In this document: in pieces, positions 18,161 to 27,306 of the stretch
How the letters are laid out: each line of letters begins with the position of its first letter
Position numbering within the stretch: position 1 is the first letter of the stretch
Assembly: GCF_002741105.1 (NCBI RefSeq)
Contig: NZ_NIQU01000004.1
Coordinates: forward strand, 168,405-232,404
Direction of reading: 5' to 3'
DNA length: 64,000 nt
Source: Pseudomonas sediminis
GTDB lineage: Bacteria; Pseudomonadota; Gammaproteobacteria; Pseudomonadales; Pseudomonadaceae
Position numbers and translations under genes: made by a program
Notes under the pieces: model-generated
Databases searched by the model: none
Told to the model about the DNA's origin: nothing
Seen by the model: the letters and a program-made list of their open reading frames with translations, nothing else

Positions 18161-19186
18161 TCAGGACAACAGGCTGACCACGCTGGAGCGGCTGATATTG
18201 GCCTGGGCCACCACGGTCTGAGTCACCGCCGCGTAGCTACTGGGGCTGCGGCGCATCAGGCTGAACACTTCACCGGCAAAATCCTTGGCCCACTCACGCT
18301 CGTTGTGATCGGCGTGACGGGCGAGAAACTCGCGAATTTCTTCCTGACGATGGCTGAGTTGCTCACGCAGCGTGCCGATCCGATCCAGCGCCGCGACTAC
18401 TTCGTCCAGTGCCCGACGCAGTTCGCGGGCACCATCGAGACGCGCCGCCTCGGGCAGGCGCAACATCTGCTCCTCATGGCTGACCACGGCCGCCTGAGCC
18501 TGACTCGCCAGCTTGCCTTCGCCCTGCACGCGTAGCTCGCCCTTGAGCTGCTGCCATTCGCTTTCACGCGCGCTGAACTTGAGTGCCCCGCCGCTATCGA
18601 TTTCGGCGCGAATGCCCGCCGGCCCCAGGCCGGCATTGAAACGGCGGAGAATCTGCTGCTCGCTCAAACCCTCGTCGAGCACCACCGCCAGCGGCTCGGC
18701 CAGTTTGCGCCCGGCGCTGAACAACAGGGTTTCCTTGCCGGCCTGCTGCACTGTGGCGATGGAGTCCAGCCCTTGCAAACTGAAGCGGCTACGCACCGGC
18801 TCGTTGAGGCGCAGTTTGAAGCTGGCATCCAGCGCCTCGCCGGAACGCTGGCCGCGCTCGGCGAGTAGCTTGCGTACCTGCTCAAGCTCGCGCTTGAGAC
18901 CATCACGCTCCCCGGCCTGAGCATTGCTCAGCTCGCGGCTGAGACTGAGCTTGAGCTGACCCAGGCGCCCTGCCAGTTCGCCAAGGTAACTGTCGGCTGC
19001 CTGCATCGAGGTCAACTGCTGGTTGAGCTGCAGATTGAAGGAGGCACTCTTGCCGCGCGGCGGTGACGCGGGCTCAGCCGGCAACTGCTTGCGCTGGCTT
19101 TGCACGGCCTGCTCGCCCTGCACCGGGCGGCGGGCCTGAGGATCGAGCGCCGTGACGATCGGGAGCTGTCTATCGACCTTGATCAC
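18161..19186 (-). CDS. LafW-like putative hook-associated protein of the lateral flagellum
   Basis: 341 residues, charged and Gln-rich, with no signal peptide or membrane segment. It follows flgL by about 10 bp as the last gene of the flg operon, where Flag-2 loci place lafW (putative hook-associated protein). The C-terminal end VVAQANISRSSVVSLLS resembles the D0 terminal helix of flagellins (AQAN...VLSLL). Residues about 48-85 (FNLQLNQQLTSMQAADSYL) look like a matching N-terminal coiled helix. This supports an axial or cap-adaptor protein with flagellin-like ends. The function remains unproven and the family is poorly described. Confidence 0.6.
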   Translation of the reverse strand: MIKVDRQLPIVTALDPQARRPVQGEQAVQSQRKQLPAEPASPPRGKSASFNLQLNQQLTSMQAADSYLGELAGRLGQLKLSLSRELSNAQAGERDGLKRELEQVRKLLAERGQRSGEALDASFKLRLNEPVRSRFSLQGLDSIATVQQAGKETLLFSAGRKLAEPLAVVLDEGLSEQQILRRFNAGLGPAGIRAEIDSGGALKFSARESEWQQLKGELRVQGEGKLASQAQAAVVSHEEQMLRLPEAARLDGARELRRALDEVVAALDRIGTLREQLSHRQEEIREFLARHADHNEREWAKDFAGEVFSLMRRSPSSYAAVTQTVVAQANISRSSVVSLLS

Positions 19187-19196
19187 CGCAGGCTCC

Positions 19197-20114
19197 TTAC
19201 AGCAGGCTGAACAACGACATCTCGTTGATCTTCAAATAAGTCTTCTGCGTCGCGCCAAGAGCCAGCTGGTAGTTGTTCAGGGCAATGGTGGCGCCGGCAT
19301 AGTCCAGCTGCGACAACTCGCCTTCGATCTTCTGGTTGACTAGGGATACATCCTCGTTGCTGTCCTTGAGCAGGCTCAGGGCATTCTGCCGGCCGCCCAG
19401 TTCGGTGATCGAGCCGAGCACCCGGCCATGGGCATCATCCAGCGCGCCGAGGGCGTCGGTGATCTGCTGGCGTACGGCTGGGTCGGTGACGTCCAGCGCC
19501 GGGTCCTGCAGGGTGTTGATCAGGCCACGCAGCTCATTGAGCATGCCCACACCAGCACCGAACACGCTGGTCGCCGTGACGTTCTCGTCGACCAACACGC
19601 CGTTGGCCACAGCGGCCTGGCGATGCTTGTCGTTGCCAGTGATGCTGTAGGTCTGGGTCGCGGCGTCGAAGGCCAGCGCCGGGGTGTCACTGAGGGTGCC
19701 GGAGAACAGATAGCGCCCTTCTTCGTCGCGTACGTTGGCGAAGCTGAAAATCGTGTCTTCGATGATCGACAACTCACCGGCCATGGCAGACAGGTCTTCG
19801 CTGGTGTTGGAGCCGTTGGCCGCCCACAGCAGCAGATCGCGCACGTTGAGCATGGCGTCGGAAGTGGACTTGAGGTTGGCTTCCTGGGTCGACAGGCTGC
19901 CGGAAACGTTGGCGATGTTCTTGCGAAACTGCTCCAGACTCGCCTCTTCACGCTGCACGCGCAGCACCCGCACACTGGCGATGGGATCGTCCGACGGCAG
20001 CAGGATGCGCTTGCTGGTAGCCATCTGCTGCATCAGCTTGCCCAACTCGGCAGAACTGGCGTTCATCGAGTTGTGCATCAGCGAGGTGATCTGCGAGTTG
20101 GTGATGCGCATCAT
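19197..20114 (-). CDS. flgL: FlgL, hook-filament junction protein (lateral type)
   Basis: 305 residues. The N-terminus MRITNSQITSLMHNSMNASS and the C-terminus QKTYLKINEMSLFSLL are the paired D0 helices of HAP3 proteins. A more variable middle follows DPIASVRVLRVQREE. It joins the hook to the filament after FlgK. It lies 25 bp after flgK. Two adjacent ATGs (20114 and 20111) are both possible starts. Confidence 0.92.
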   Translation of the reverse strand: MMRITNSQITSLMHNSMNASSAELGKLMQQMATSKRILLPSDDPIASVRVLRVQREEASLEQFRKNIANVSGSLSTQEANLKSTSDAMLNVRDLLLWAANGSNTSEDLSAMAGELSIIEDTIFSFANVRDEEGRYLFSGTLSDTPALAFDAATQTYSITGNDKHRQAAVANGVLVDENVTATSVFGAGVGMLNELRGLINTLQDPALDVTDPAVRQQITDALGALDDAHGRVLGSITELGGRQNALSLLKDSNEDVSLVNQKIEGELSQLDYAGATIALNNYQLALGATQKTYLKINEMSLFSLL

Positions 20115-20138
20115 GGCTGAGTCTCTCTAGAAGCCGCG

Positions 20139-21506
20139 TCAGAACGCGGCAAGCATTTCGTCGAACAACTGGTTGGCGGTACTGATCACCTTCATGTTGG
20201 CCTGGTAGGCCTGCTGGTAGGTCATCAGGTTGACCGCCTCCTCATCCAGGCTCACGGCGCTGACGCTGTCGCGCTGCGACTGCGCCTGCTGGGTCACGGC
20301 GGTGGCGGACTTGAAGTCAGCCTGGTTCTGCCGACTGTCGCTGGCCACCTGGCCAAGCAAGCCGGCATAGGCATCATTGAGGGTGACCTGGCTGCCACCC
20401 AGGGTGATAGTCTGGTTCTTCAGACCGAGCAGGTCCAGCAGCACCTCGTTGTTACCGGTCTCGCCAGCCGTCGAGGAGAACGCCAACTGCTCGGCGCTCA
20501 GCGGCTCGATACGCAGCAGTGCGGTGGTACTGGTGGGGTCGTAGGCGAACAGCGGCTGCCCCGGGTTGCCATCGAGGTCGAAGCCGGTAGCCAACACGTC
20601 GTTGACCATCTGCGCCAGCTGACCGGCCATGTCGTGCAGGGCGTCCAGGTTCGGTCGCAGGCTGTTGTACTCGACATCGTAAAGACCGCCGAAGGCGCCA
20701 CCGAAGCCGTCCTGACGCAGCGGGAAGCTGGTGCCGGCGAAGGCCAGGCTGACTTCCTGCTCCCCGGTCGCGGTCATCGCCACCTTCAACTGGCCGGCAG
20801 TAGGGCCGGCTACCAGGGGCTGACCGTTGGCCAGGGCGACGCTGACCGAGCCATCCGGCACTTCGTTGATGCGTAGCTTGGCGAACTGGCTGAGCTGGCC
20901 GATCAGGCTTTCACGGTGGTCGCGCAACGCGGTGCTGTCACCCTTGACCGATTCGGTCTCAACGATTTTCTTGTTGAGCAGCGCGATGTTTTCGGTCAGA
21001 CCGTTGATTTCGGTGGCCATGGCCGTGCGCTGCTCCTGCAGCGCCTTGACCTGCGCATCGATGTTGCTGCTCAAACCATTGAAGCGCTGAGCAAGGTTAC
21101 CGGCCTCGCTGATGATCTGCTGACGCAGGGCGATCGATCCGGGCGTGGCGCTGGCTTCGCTGAGCGCGGCGAAGAACTGATCGAGGCCGGCACTGATGCT
21201 CGACCCGGTGCCCGACATCAACGCTTCCAGCGCGGTCAGGTACTGCTGCGAGGCGCCGTAGAAATTCTGCTCGGTGGTCGCGCGCCATAGCTGCTGGTTG
21301 TGGAATTCGTTGGTCATGCGGCGAATGCTGATCACCTCGACCCCGCCGCCGACGCTCAAGCCACCCTGCCCGGCCAGCGAGCCGGTGATGGTCTGCAGAC
21401 GGCTGAAACCGGGCGTGTTGACGTTGGCGATGTTCTGCCCGGTAGTGGCCAGGGCCACCTGGCTGGCACGCACACCGCTGTAGGCGATCTGGTTGAGGAT
21501 GGTCAC
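20139..21506 (-). CDS. flgK: FlgK, hook-associated protein 1 (lateral type)
   Basis: 455 residues, shorter than many polar FlgK proteins. The N-terminus has the flagellar rod/hook signature ALATTGQNIANVNTPGFSR. The C-terminus EEAVNLMTYQQAYQANMKVI is the conserved HAP1 end. It forms the first junction layer on the hook tip. It is tightly spaced after flgJ (3 bp). Confidence 0.94.
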   Translation of the reverse strand: MTILNQIAYSGVRASQVALATTGQNIANVNTPGFSRLQTITGSLAGQGGLSVGGGVEVISIRRMTNEFHNQQLWRATTEQNFYGASQQYLTALEALMSGTGSSISAGLDQFFAALSEASATPGSIALRQQIISEAGNLAQRFNGLSSNIDAQVKALQEQRTAMATEINGLTENIALLNKKIVETESVKGDSTALRDHRESLIGQLSQFAKLRINEVPDGSVSVALANGQPLVAGPTAGQLKVAMTATGEQEVSLAFAGTSFPLRQDGFGGAFGGLYDVEYNSLRPNLDALHDMAGQLAQMVNDVLATGFDLDGNPGQPLFAYDPTSTTALLRIEPLSAEQLAFSSTAGETGNNEVLLDLLGLKNQTITLGGSQVTLNDAYAGLLGQVASDSRQNQADFKSATAVTQQAQSQRDSVSAVSLDEEAVNLMTYQQAYQANMKVISTANQLFDEMLAAF

Positions 21507-21509
21507 GGC

Positions 21510-22634
21510 TTAGGACTCCTGACGCTCGAAGCGCATCGGCTGAGCGAAGGCCGCCAGACGCGGCGCACGAGCGTCGTCGGCAGCGAATTGGGCTGTTACT
21601 GCAGACAGGGCGACGGAATCAGCGACGGACTTAAATTCATCGCGTTGCATGACCTGCTTGCCGGCAACGGCACCGAGCAGCAGGCCGCTGTCGGCACTCA
21701 GGGCACTGGCCAGTTGCTGGCGGGTCTGCGCGCTGAGCGAGGTTTGCTGCGCCCCTGCTTCCGGCGCCGGCATCTCGCGGCTGGCCAGGTCGCCGAGGAT
21801 CTTGCGCGTGTAGTCGCGGGTCTCCTGGAAGGGGATGCGCTCGATCCAGGCGCCCGTGCCGATCTCGCCACTGCGCGGGTCGCCATTGACCTTGAGCCAC
21901 TCATCGACGCGGCCGGGGCCGGCGTTGTAGGCGGCCAGCGCCAGGGCCTGGTGGCCGTCGTAACGCTGCAGCATCTTGTCCAGGTAGGCGCTACCGAGAC
22001 GCTTGTTGTAGCTGGCATCGCTGGTCAGGCGCGCCTCATCGAACGGCAGACCGAGTTCGGCGGCCATCTCCCGCGCGGTGTCCGGCATCAGCTGCATCAG
22101 GCCACGTGCGCCCTTGGGCGATACGGCATCGACACGCCCGGCCGACTCCTGCTGGATGACCTTGTCGACCAGGGCGAGAAAGCCCGCCGAGCCCTTGTCC
22201 CAGACCTTGCCCAGCCCGTCGACACCACGCTGCCAGGTCGCGCGCAGCGGCTCCAGCAGGCTGCTGCCGGAACGCTGCGGCAGCTCGGCCGAGCGGGCAG
22301 CAGCTGCGGCCGCATCCAGATCCACTGTGCTATCGCCACCGCCGGACAGCTGCTTGACCAGCATGTCGGCGATACCGGTCTGCTTGCGCCCGGCCAGGGT
22401 CTCGGCCAGCACCTCGTCGTAGAAGTCGCGCATGGTGTCCATCTCGCGGCTGCGCATCGGGTTGCCTTCGGCGAGTACGTCGCTGGCCTTGCGCATCTGC
22501 TTGAGGATCTGCTGCAAAAACAGCGCCTCGAACTGCTCGGCGGCGGCCTGCAACTGCTGCTCACGGGCAGTGCCGATGCCGTCGGCGCTGCCGCGGTGGC
22601 TGTTCATGTGTTGGGCGAGGGAAACGATGCTCAT
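21510..22634 (-). CDS. flgJ: FlgJ with C-terminal lytic transglycosylase domain
   Basis: 374 residues in two parts. Residues about 25-105 are the FlgJ rod-cap/scaffold domain (AAEQFEALFLQQILKQMRKA; REMDTMRDFYDEVLA). Residues about 165-320 are an SLT-type lytic transglycosylase: QQESAGRVDAVSPKGARGLM with the catalytic Glu in QQESAG, then AAYNAGPGRVDEWL and FQETRDYTRKIL. Classical two-domain FlgJ (Salmonella, polar Pseudomonas) instead has a GH73 glucosaminidase. The cell-wall cutting domain therefore differs while the rod domain is kept. Confidence 0.92.
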   Translation of the reverse strand: MSIVSLAQHMNSHRGSADGIGTAREQQLQAAAEQFEALFLQQILKQMRKASDVLAEGNPMRSREMDTMRDFYDEVLAETLAGRKQTGIADMLVKQLSGGGDSTVDLDAAAAAARSAELPQRSGSSLLEPLRATWQRGVDGLGKVWDKGSAGFLALVDKVIQQESAGRVDAVSPKGARGLMQLMPDTAREMAAELGLPFDEARLTSDASYNKRLGSAYLDKMLQRYDGHQALALAAYNAGPGRVDEWLKVNGDPRSGEIGTGAWIERIPFQETRDYTRKILGDLASREMPAPEAGAQQTSLSAQTRQQLASALSADSGLLLGAVAGKQVMQRDEFKSVADSVALSAVTAQFAADDARAPRLAAFAQPMRFERQES

Positions 22635-22637
22635 AGC

Positions 22638-23732
22638 TTAGATCACGATCAGTTCGGCATTGAGGGCACCGGCCTGCTCCAGCGCCTGGAGGATGCTCAT
22701 GACATCGTCCGGGGTGGCGCCGAGGCTGTTCACGGTGTTGATGATGCTGTCCAGGCTGGCGCCGTCGGGCCACTTGAACATGGCGTTCTTGTCCTGGCTG
22801 ACGGCGACGTCGGAGCGCGGTACCACGGCGGTCTGGCCGCCGGAAAAAGCGTTGGGCTGGCTGACCTGCGGGTTCTCGCTGATGGTCACGGTGAGCGTGC
22901 CATGGGCCACGGCAGCGGCCTTGACGCGTACGCCCTGGCCAACCACCACGGTACCGGTGCGGCTGTTGAACACCACACGCGGTCGCTCACGACCTTCCTC
23001 CACGTCGAGGCCTTCGAGCATGGCCATGAAGCCGATGCGCTGGGTGCTGGTGATGGGCGCGCGAATGGAAATCTTGGTCGAGTTCAGGGCACTGGCGGTG
23101 CCGCTGCCGAAGCGGCCGTTGACCGCCTCGACCACCTTGGCAGCGGTCTGGAAACTGGGCTGGCGCAGGTTGAGCATGACCTCGTCACGGGTACTGAAAT
23201 CGCTGGGGATCATCCGTTCGACAGTGGCGCCATTAGGCACGCGGCCGCTGTTAACGGAGTTGATCGCCACGCTGGAGCCGCTCTGCCCGGTGGCATTCAG
23301 GCCGCCGACAACGACGGCGCCCTGGGCCAGGGCATAGGTTTCGCCATCGACACCCTGCAACGGAGTCAGCAGCAACTGGCCGCCGCGCAGACTCTTGGCA
23401 TCGCCCAGCGACGCGACGGTGATATCCACGGTTTGCCCCGGGCTGTAGGACGGCGGAATTTCTGCGGTCACGGTCACCGCCGCGACGTTCTTCAGCTTGG
23501 GGTCGACGTTCGGCGGCAGGTTGATGCCGAACTGCTTGATCATGTTCGCCACCGACTGGCTGGTGAAGCGCACCTGGTTCTTGTCACCGGTACCATCCAG
23601 GCCGACCACAAGGCCGTAGCCAATCAGCTGGTTGCCGCGAATGCCTTCGATGTCCACCAGGTCCATCAGTGGCACGGCCTTGGTCGACAGCGGCCAGCCC
23701 AGAACACAGGCGACGAGCATACGTTTGATCAT
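22638..23732 (-). CDS. flgI: FlgI, flagellar P-ring protein
   Basis: 364 residues with an N-terminal signal peptide (MIKRMLVACVLGWPLSTKA). Typical P-ring segments follow: GNQLIGYGLVVGLDGTGD, FTSQSVANMIKQFGIN, and near the end the conserved LGATPDDVMSILQALEQAGAL. It forms the periplasmic bushing around the rod. It is followed 3 bp later by flgJ. Confidence 0.95.
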   Translation of the reverse strand: MIKRMLVACVLGWPLSTKAVPLMDLVDIEGIRGNQLIGYGLVVGLDGTGDKNQVRFTSQSVANMIKQFGINLPPNVDPKLKNVAAVTVTAEIPPSYSPGQTVDITVASLGDAKSLRGGQLLLTPLQGVDGETYALAQGAVVVGGLNATGQSGSSVAINSVNSGRVPNGATVERMIPSDFSTRDEVMLNLRQPSFQTAAKVVEAVNGRFGSGTASALNSTKISIRAPITSTQRIGFMAMLEGLDVEEGRERPRVVFNSRTGTVVVGQGVRVKAAAVAHGTLTVTISENPQVSQPNAFSGGQTAVVPRSDVAVSQDKNAMFKWPDGASLDSIINTVNSLGATPDDVMSILQALEQAGALNAELIVI

Positions 23733-23742
23733 GGTCTGGGCC

Positions 23743-24405
23743 TCAGAGCGGGAACAGCGGACTGGTGAAGAAGCGCGTCAGCCAACCGGCCGAGTTGCTG
23801 TCGCTGAGCACGCCGCGGCCGGCATAGGAGATGCGCGCGTTGGCTACGTTCTGCGACGACACCTGGTTGGCTCGGTTGATGTCGTCCATGCGCACCAGGC
23901 CGACCAGGCGGATGTATTCATCGCCCTGGTTCAGGCGCAGGGCCTTCTCGCCCTTGATCAGCAGCGTGCCGTTGGGCAGCACCTGATGCACGGTCACGGC
24001 GATGGAGCCGCGCAGGGTGTTCTGCTGCGAACTGCGCGCCGAACCGTTGAAATCACGTTCGGCTTCGGCGGAGCTTTCCAGGCGGTCGTAGGTCTTGCCC
24101 AGCACCGTGGGAATACCGACAGACACGCCTGAGCTCTTGCCGAAGCTGGTGCCGGCGCTCTTGCTCGACTGGGTGGACTCGTCGAGCACCACGGTGAGGA
24201 TGTCGCCGACCCGCACCGCTCGCTTGTCACCGATCAACGAGCCGCTGTAGCCGCTGCGAAACAACCCACCGCCAGTGCTCGGCGGCACGCTGTAGTCCAG
24301 TGCCAGCGGCTCGTAGTGGCTGGAGTCCTCGTCGGGCAGCATCTCGTTGAAGCTGGCGCAACCACCCAGGGTCAGCAGTAGAGCGAGCGGGATCAGGCGC
24401 TTCAT
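23743..24405 (-). CDS. flgH: FlgH, flagellar L-ring lipoprotein
   Basis: 220 residues from the ATG at 24405. A GTG at 24414 overlapping the flgG stop is the alternative. The signal MKRLIPLALLLTLGGC ends in a lipobox with Cys16. L-ring motifs include RVGDILTVVLDE and GTLLIKGEKALRLNQGDEY, followed by VRMDDINRANQVSSQNVANA. It forms the outer-membrane ring with FlgI below it. Confidence 0.95.
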   Translation of the reverse strand: MKRLIPLALLLTLGGCASFNEMLPDEDSSHYEPLALDYSVPPSTGGGLFRSGYSGSLIGDKRAVRVGDILTVVLDESTQSSKSAGTSFGKSSGVSVGIPTVLGKTYDRLESSAEAERDFNGSARSSQQNTLRGSIAVTVHQVLPNGTLLIKGEKALRLNQGDEYIRLVGLVRMDDINRANQVSSQNVANARISYAGRGVLSDSNSAGWLTRFFTSPLFPL

Positions 24406-24410
24406 GGCAA

Positions 24411-25196
24411 TCACACGGTCTGGTTGAGGAACTGCTGCATGCCCGACGCGGCGTCGAGCACCTTGGCGTTGGCCTCGTAGGCACGCTGGATGGAGATCAT
24501 CGCCACCATGGCCTCGACCACCTGCACGTTGGAGCCTTCCAGCACACCCTGCTTGAGGTTGCCCAAGCCTTCTTCACCTGGCACGCCTTCGACAGGCTCG
24601 CCGCTGGCCACGGTCTCACGGTAGAGGTTGCCGCCGAGGGCTTCGAGGCCACCCGGGTTGGTGAAGTTGACCAGGGTGATCTGGCCCAGCTCGGACGGCA
24701 GGCTATCGCCGGCCAGTACGGCGGTGACGATGCCATCACTGCCCACGGTGAAACGGCTGCTGCCAGCAGGCACTTCGATGGCCGGCGTCAGCGGCAGGCC
24801 CTGGGAATTGACGATCATGCCCTCGGCATTGAGCTGCAGCTGGCCGTTCTCGGTGTAGTAGATGTCGCCGTTGGGCGCCTCTACCTGAAAGAAACCGGCG
24901 CCTACAATAGCCAGGTCCATCGGCTGGCCGGTGGTCTGGATGCTGCCTTCGGTGAACACCTTCTGCGTACCGGCCACGCGTACGCCGCTGCCGAGCTGAA
25001 TGCCCGACGGTACGGTATTGACCTCATCGGCCTGCGCACCCGGCTGTAGTTCGATGGCGTAGAACAGGTCCTCGAACACCACGCGGTCGCTCTTGAAACC
25101 GTTGGTGTTGACGTTGGCCAGGTTGTTGGCCACGGCGCTCATGGCCTTGTCCTGGGCGGCCAGGCCGGTCTTGCTGACCCAAAGTGCGGAACTCAT
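24411..25196 (-). CDS. flgG: FlgG, distal rod protein
   Basis: 261 residues, the normal FlgG length. The N-terminus has ALWVSKTGLAAQDKAMSAVANNLANVNTNGFK and the C-terminus NVQVVEAMVAMISIQRAYEANAKV. These two helices pack as the rod core. It lies between flgF, with a repeat in the gap, and flgH, whose start it nearly overlaps. Confidence 0.95.
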   Translation of the reverse strand: MSSALWVSKTGLAAQDKAMSAVANNLANVNTNGFKSDRVVFEDLFYAIELQPGAQADEVNTVPSGIQLGSGVRVAGTQKVFTEGSIQTTGQPMDLAIVGAGFFQVEAPNGDIYYTENGQLQLNAEGMIVNSQGLPLTPAIEVPAGSSRFTVGSDGIVTAVLAGDSLPSELGQITLVNFTNPGGLEALGGNLYRETVASGEPVEGVPGEEGLGNLKQGVLEGSNVQVVEAMVAMISIQRAYEANAKVLDAASGMQQFLNQTV

Positions 25197-25252
25197 GTGC
25201 GTTACCTCTTCGCTGTGGCGAACGCCGTATCAACGACGTGCGCCTGTGTGTC

Positions 25253-25323
25253 GTGGGAGCGAGCTCTGCTCGCGAAGCTGTGTCTGGCGAAACTCGATTC
25301 GCGAGCAGAGCTCGCTCCTACAC
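25253..25323. repeat. REP-type inverted pair between flgF and flgG
   Basis: GTGGGAGCGAGCTCTGCTCG at 25253 faces its complement ending CGAGCTCGCTCCTAC-like at 25323, with about 20 bp between the arms. This is the common Pseudomonas REP/REPIN style. It splits the otherwise compact flg operon and could form a stable hairpin in its mRNA. Confidence 0.8.
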
Positions 25324-25341
25324 GGCCGCCGGCTTTCCTGC

Positions 25342-26073
25342 TCAACTGCCGCGAATCATTCGGTTGCCAGCTTCGGACAGATCCTCGGCGGCCTTCATCA
25401 TCTTCACCTGGGTCTCGAACAGGCGGTTCAGGCTCATGGTCGCCACCAGCTGATCGATAGCGCCGACGTTGCTCGCCTCCAGGTAGCCGGAGACCAGCAC
25501 CGGCGCCTCCATGTCTTCGGCCGGCTGGCCGTCGGTGCGTGCCAGCAGACCGCTGGCGTCCTTGGTCAGGTCGGCGGCGTCGACATCCACCACGCGGATG
25601 CGATCGACCTCGGCGGTGACGAAGTCGCCACGCGGGATCACCGACACGGTGCCGTCACGGCCGATATGCAGGCTGTCGTACTCGGGCAGCACGATGGGGC
25701 CACCCTCGCCCATCACGGCGCGGCCGTTGAGGGTCAGGCGCAACTCCGCATCGACCTGCAGCGCGCCGTTGCGCGTGTAGCGCTCGGCGCCGCCATCACC
25801 TTCGACGGTGAACAGGCCGCGACCCTGGATCGCCACGTCGAGATCACGGCCGGTGGCCATCAGCGCGCCTGGTGCCAGGTTCACACCGTTGTTCTTCACC
25901 CGCGCCAGGTGCCGGCTGTCGTAGCCGTAGCCTTCCACGGTGACGGCCTGGGCTTGCTCCAGGTCGGCGCGAAAGCCGGGGGTGTTGACGTTGGCCAGGT
26001 TGTTGGCACGCACCGTGAGCGAGCTCATGGTGCGGCTGGCAGCGGTCATTGCGGTATAGCCGAGACGGTCCAT
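25342..26073 (-). CDS. flgF: FlgF, proximal rod protein
   Basis: 243 residues with the rod N-terminus TAASRTMSSLTVRANNLANV and the C-terminus GYLEASNVGAIDQLVATMSL. It is shorter than FlgG, as usual for FlgF. It forms part of the proximal rod. It sits 9 bp after flgE. Confidence 0.93.
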   Translation of the reverse strand: MDRLGYTAMTAASRTMSSLTVRANNLANVNTPGFRADLEQAQAVTVEGYGYDSRHLARVKNNGVNLAPGALMATGRDLDVAIQGRGLFTVEGDGGAERYTRNGALQVDAELRLTLNGRAVMGEGGPIVLPEYDSLHIGRDGTVSVIPRGDFVTAEVDRIRVVDVDAADLTKDASGLLARTDGQPAEDMEAPVLVSGYLEASNVGAIDQLVATMSLNRLFETQVKMMKAAEDLSEAGNRMIRGS

Positions 26074-26082
26074 GGGTCAGCC

Positions 26083-27270
26083 TCAGATCGCGCCGAACAG
26101 CACTTGGGTGAGTTCCTTGTTGGTGGTCAACACCTTGGTATTGGCCTGGTAGTTGCGCTGCCCCTCCATCAGGCCGACCAGTTGCTGGGTCAGGTCGACG
26201 TTGGAGTTCTCCAGCGAGCCGGCCACCAGCTCGCCGAACGGGCCGACACCGGGCACGCCGATCAGCGCGGCGCCGGAGTCGGCAGTCTCCACCCAGGCGG
26301 TGCCGCTGATGTTCTTCAGGCCACCCGCATTGGCGAAAGTGGCCAGTGCCACCTGGCCCTGCAACATGCGCTGGCCGTTGCTGTAGTTGGCGTAAACCAT
26401 GCCGTCCTTCTCCACCGACAGACCGGTCTGCTCACCCGCTGCATAGCCGCTGGCGCGGTTGGTGGTGACGACGAAGTCGGATCCGTACTGGCTGGAATTG
26501 CTGTAGTCGATGGCGACGGCCATCGGGTCGACGCCCGGCAGGGCGAAGCCGACGTTGACCGGACCGACCGGCGCGGTGAGCGTGCCGTTGGTGCCGAAGG
26601 TCAGTGCCTGCGGGCCGCCGACGGCGGTGTTGCCCTGGTAGTAATAGGCATCCCAGGTGTTGTCGCCAGTCTTAACGAAGTACTGGGTCAGGGTGTGTTC
26701 CTTGCCCTGGGAGTCGAACACCTTGGTGGTGTAGGTGGAGTTGTAGGTGTTCACGTCCGCCGGGTCGAACGGCGCGGTGGCCGGCACGGTCTGGTTCGAG
26801 TCCAGGTTCATGACGAAGGCCAGGGTGTCGGTGGCGCGGGCAGGCAGGTTGGCGTTCTGCAGTTGCAGGTCGCCCATCGCGCCGACCAGCAGGTTGCCGG
26901 CGGCGTCCACTGGATAGCCCTGCAGGGTCTGCCCGGCGGCGTTGACGATGTTGTTGTTCTTGTCGGCGCCGAACACGCCGGCGCGGGTGTAGCTCAGGTC
27001 GCCATTGGTATCACGGGTGACGAAGAAGCCACCGCCGGAAATGGCCAGATCCAGGCTGCGCCCGGTGGTCACCAGGGAGCCGCCCTGACTGATGCTCTGG
27101 GTGGTGGCCAGCACCTCCACGCCCATCGCCTGGCTATCGGCGTAGATGCTGCCGAACTCGGTACGCGAGGATTTGAAGCCGGTGGTGCCGGCGTTGGCGA
27201 TGTTGTGGCTGATGGTGTTGAGTTGTTCGTTGACGGCGCTGAGGCCGGTCATGGCGATGTTGAAACTCAT
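26083..27270 (-). CDS. flgE: FlgE, flagellar hook protein
   Basis: 395 residues. It has the N-terminal rod/hook signature LNTISHNIANAGTTGFKSSR, a central hook domain with GKEHTLTQYFVKTGDNTWDA, and a C-terminus ENSNVDLTQQLVGLMEGQRN. It polymerises into the hook under the FlgD cap, and its length is controlled by the FliK-like protein encoded at 45465-46550. A small gap of 36 bp separates it from flgD. Confidence 0.95.
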   Translation of the reverse strand: MSFNIAMTGLSAVNEQLNTISHNIANAGTTGFKSSRTEFGSIYADSQAMGVEVLATTQSISQGGSLVTTGRSLDLAISGGGFFVTRDTNGDLSYTRAGVFGADKNNNIVNAAGQTLQGYPVDAAGNLLVGAMGDLQLQNANLPARATDTLAFVMNLDSNQTVPATAPFDPADVNTYNSTYTTKVFDSQGKEHTLTQYFVKTGDNTWDAYYYQGNTAVGGPQALTFGTNGTLTAPVGPVNVGFALPGVDPMAVAIDYSNSSQYGSDFVVTTNRASGYAAGEQTGLSVEKDGMVYANYSNGQRMLQGQVALATFANAGGLKNISGTAWVETADSGAALIGVPGVGPFGELVAGSLENSNVDLTQQLVGLMEGQRNYQANTKVLTTNKELTQVLFGAI

Positions 27271-27306
27271 GGCGACTGGACCTTTGAATTGAACGAGTAG
27301 GAGGGT

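Noticed and set aside
21300..23768. 822-codon plus-strand open frame opposite flgK, flgJ and flgI
   Set aside because: Same reason: a codon-bias shadow over real flagellar genes.
25093..27300. 735-codon plus-strand open frame opposite flgG, flgF and flgE
   Set aside because: Shadow of conserved genes; no domain and no ribosome site.
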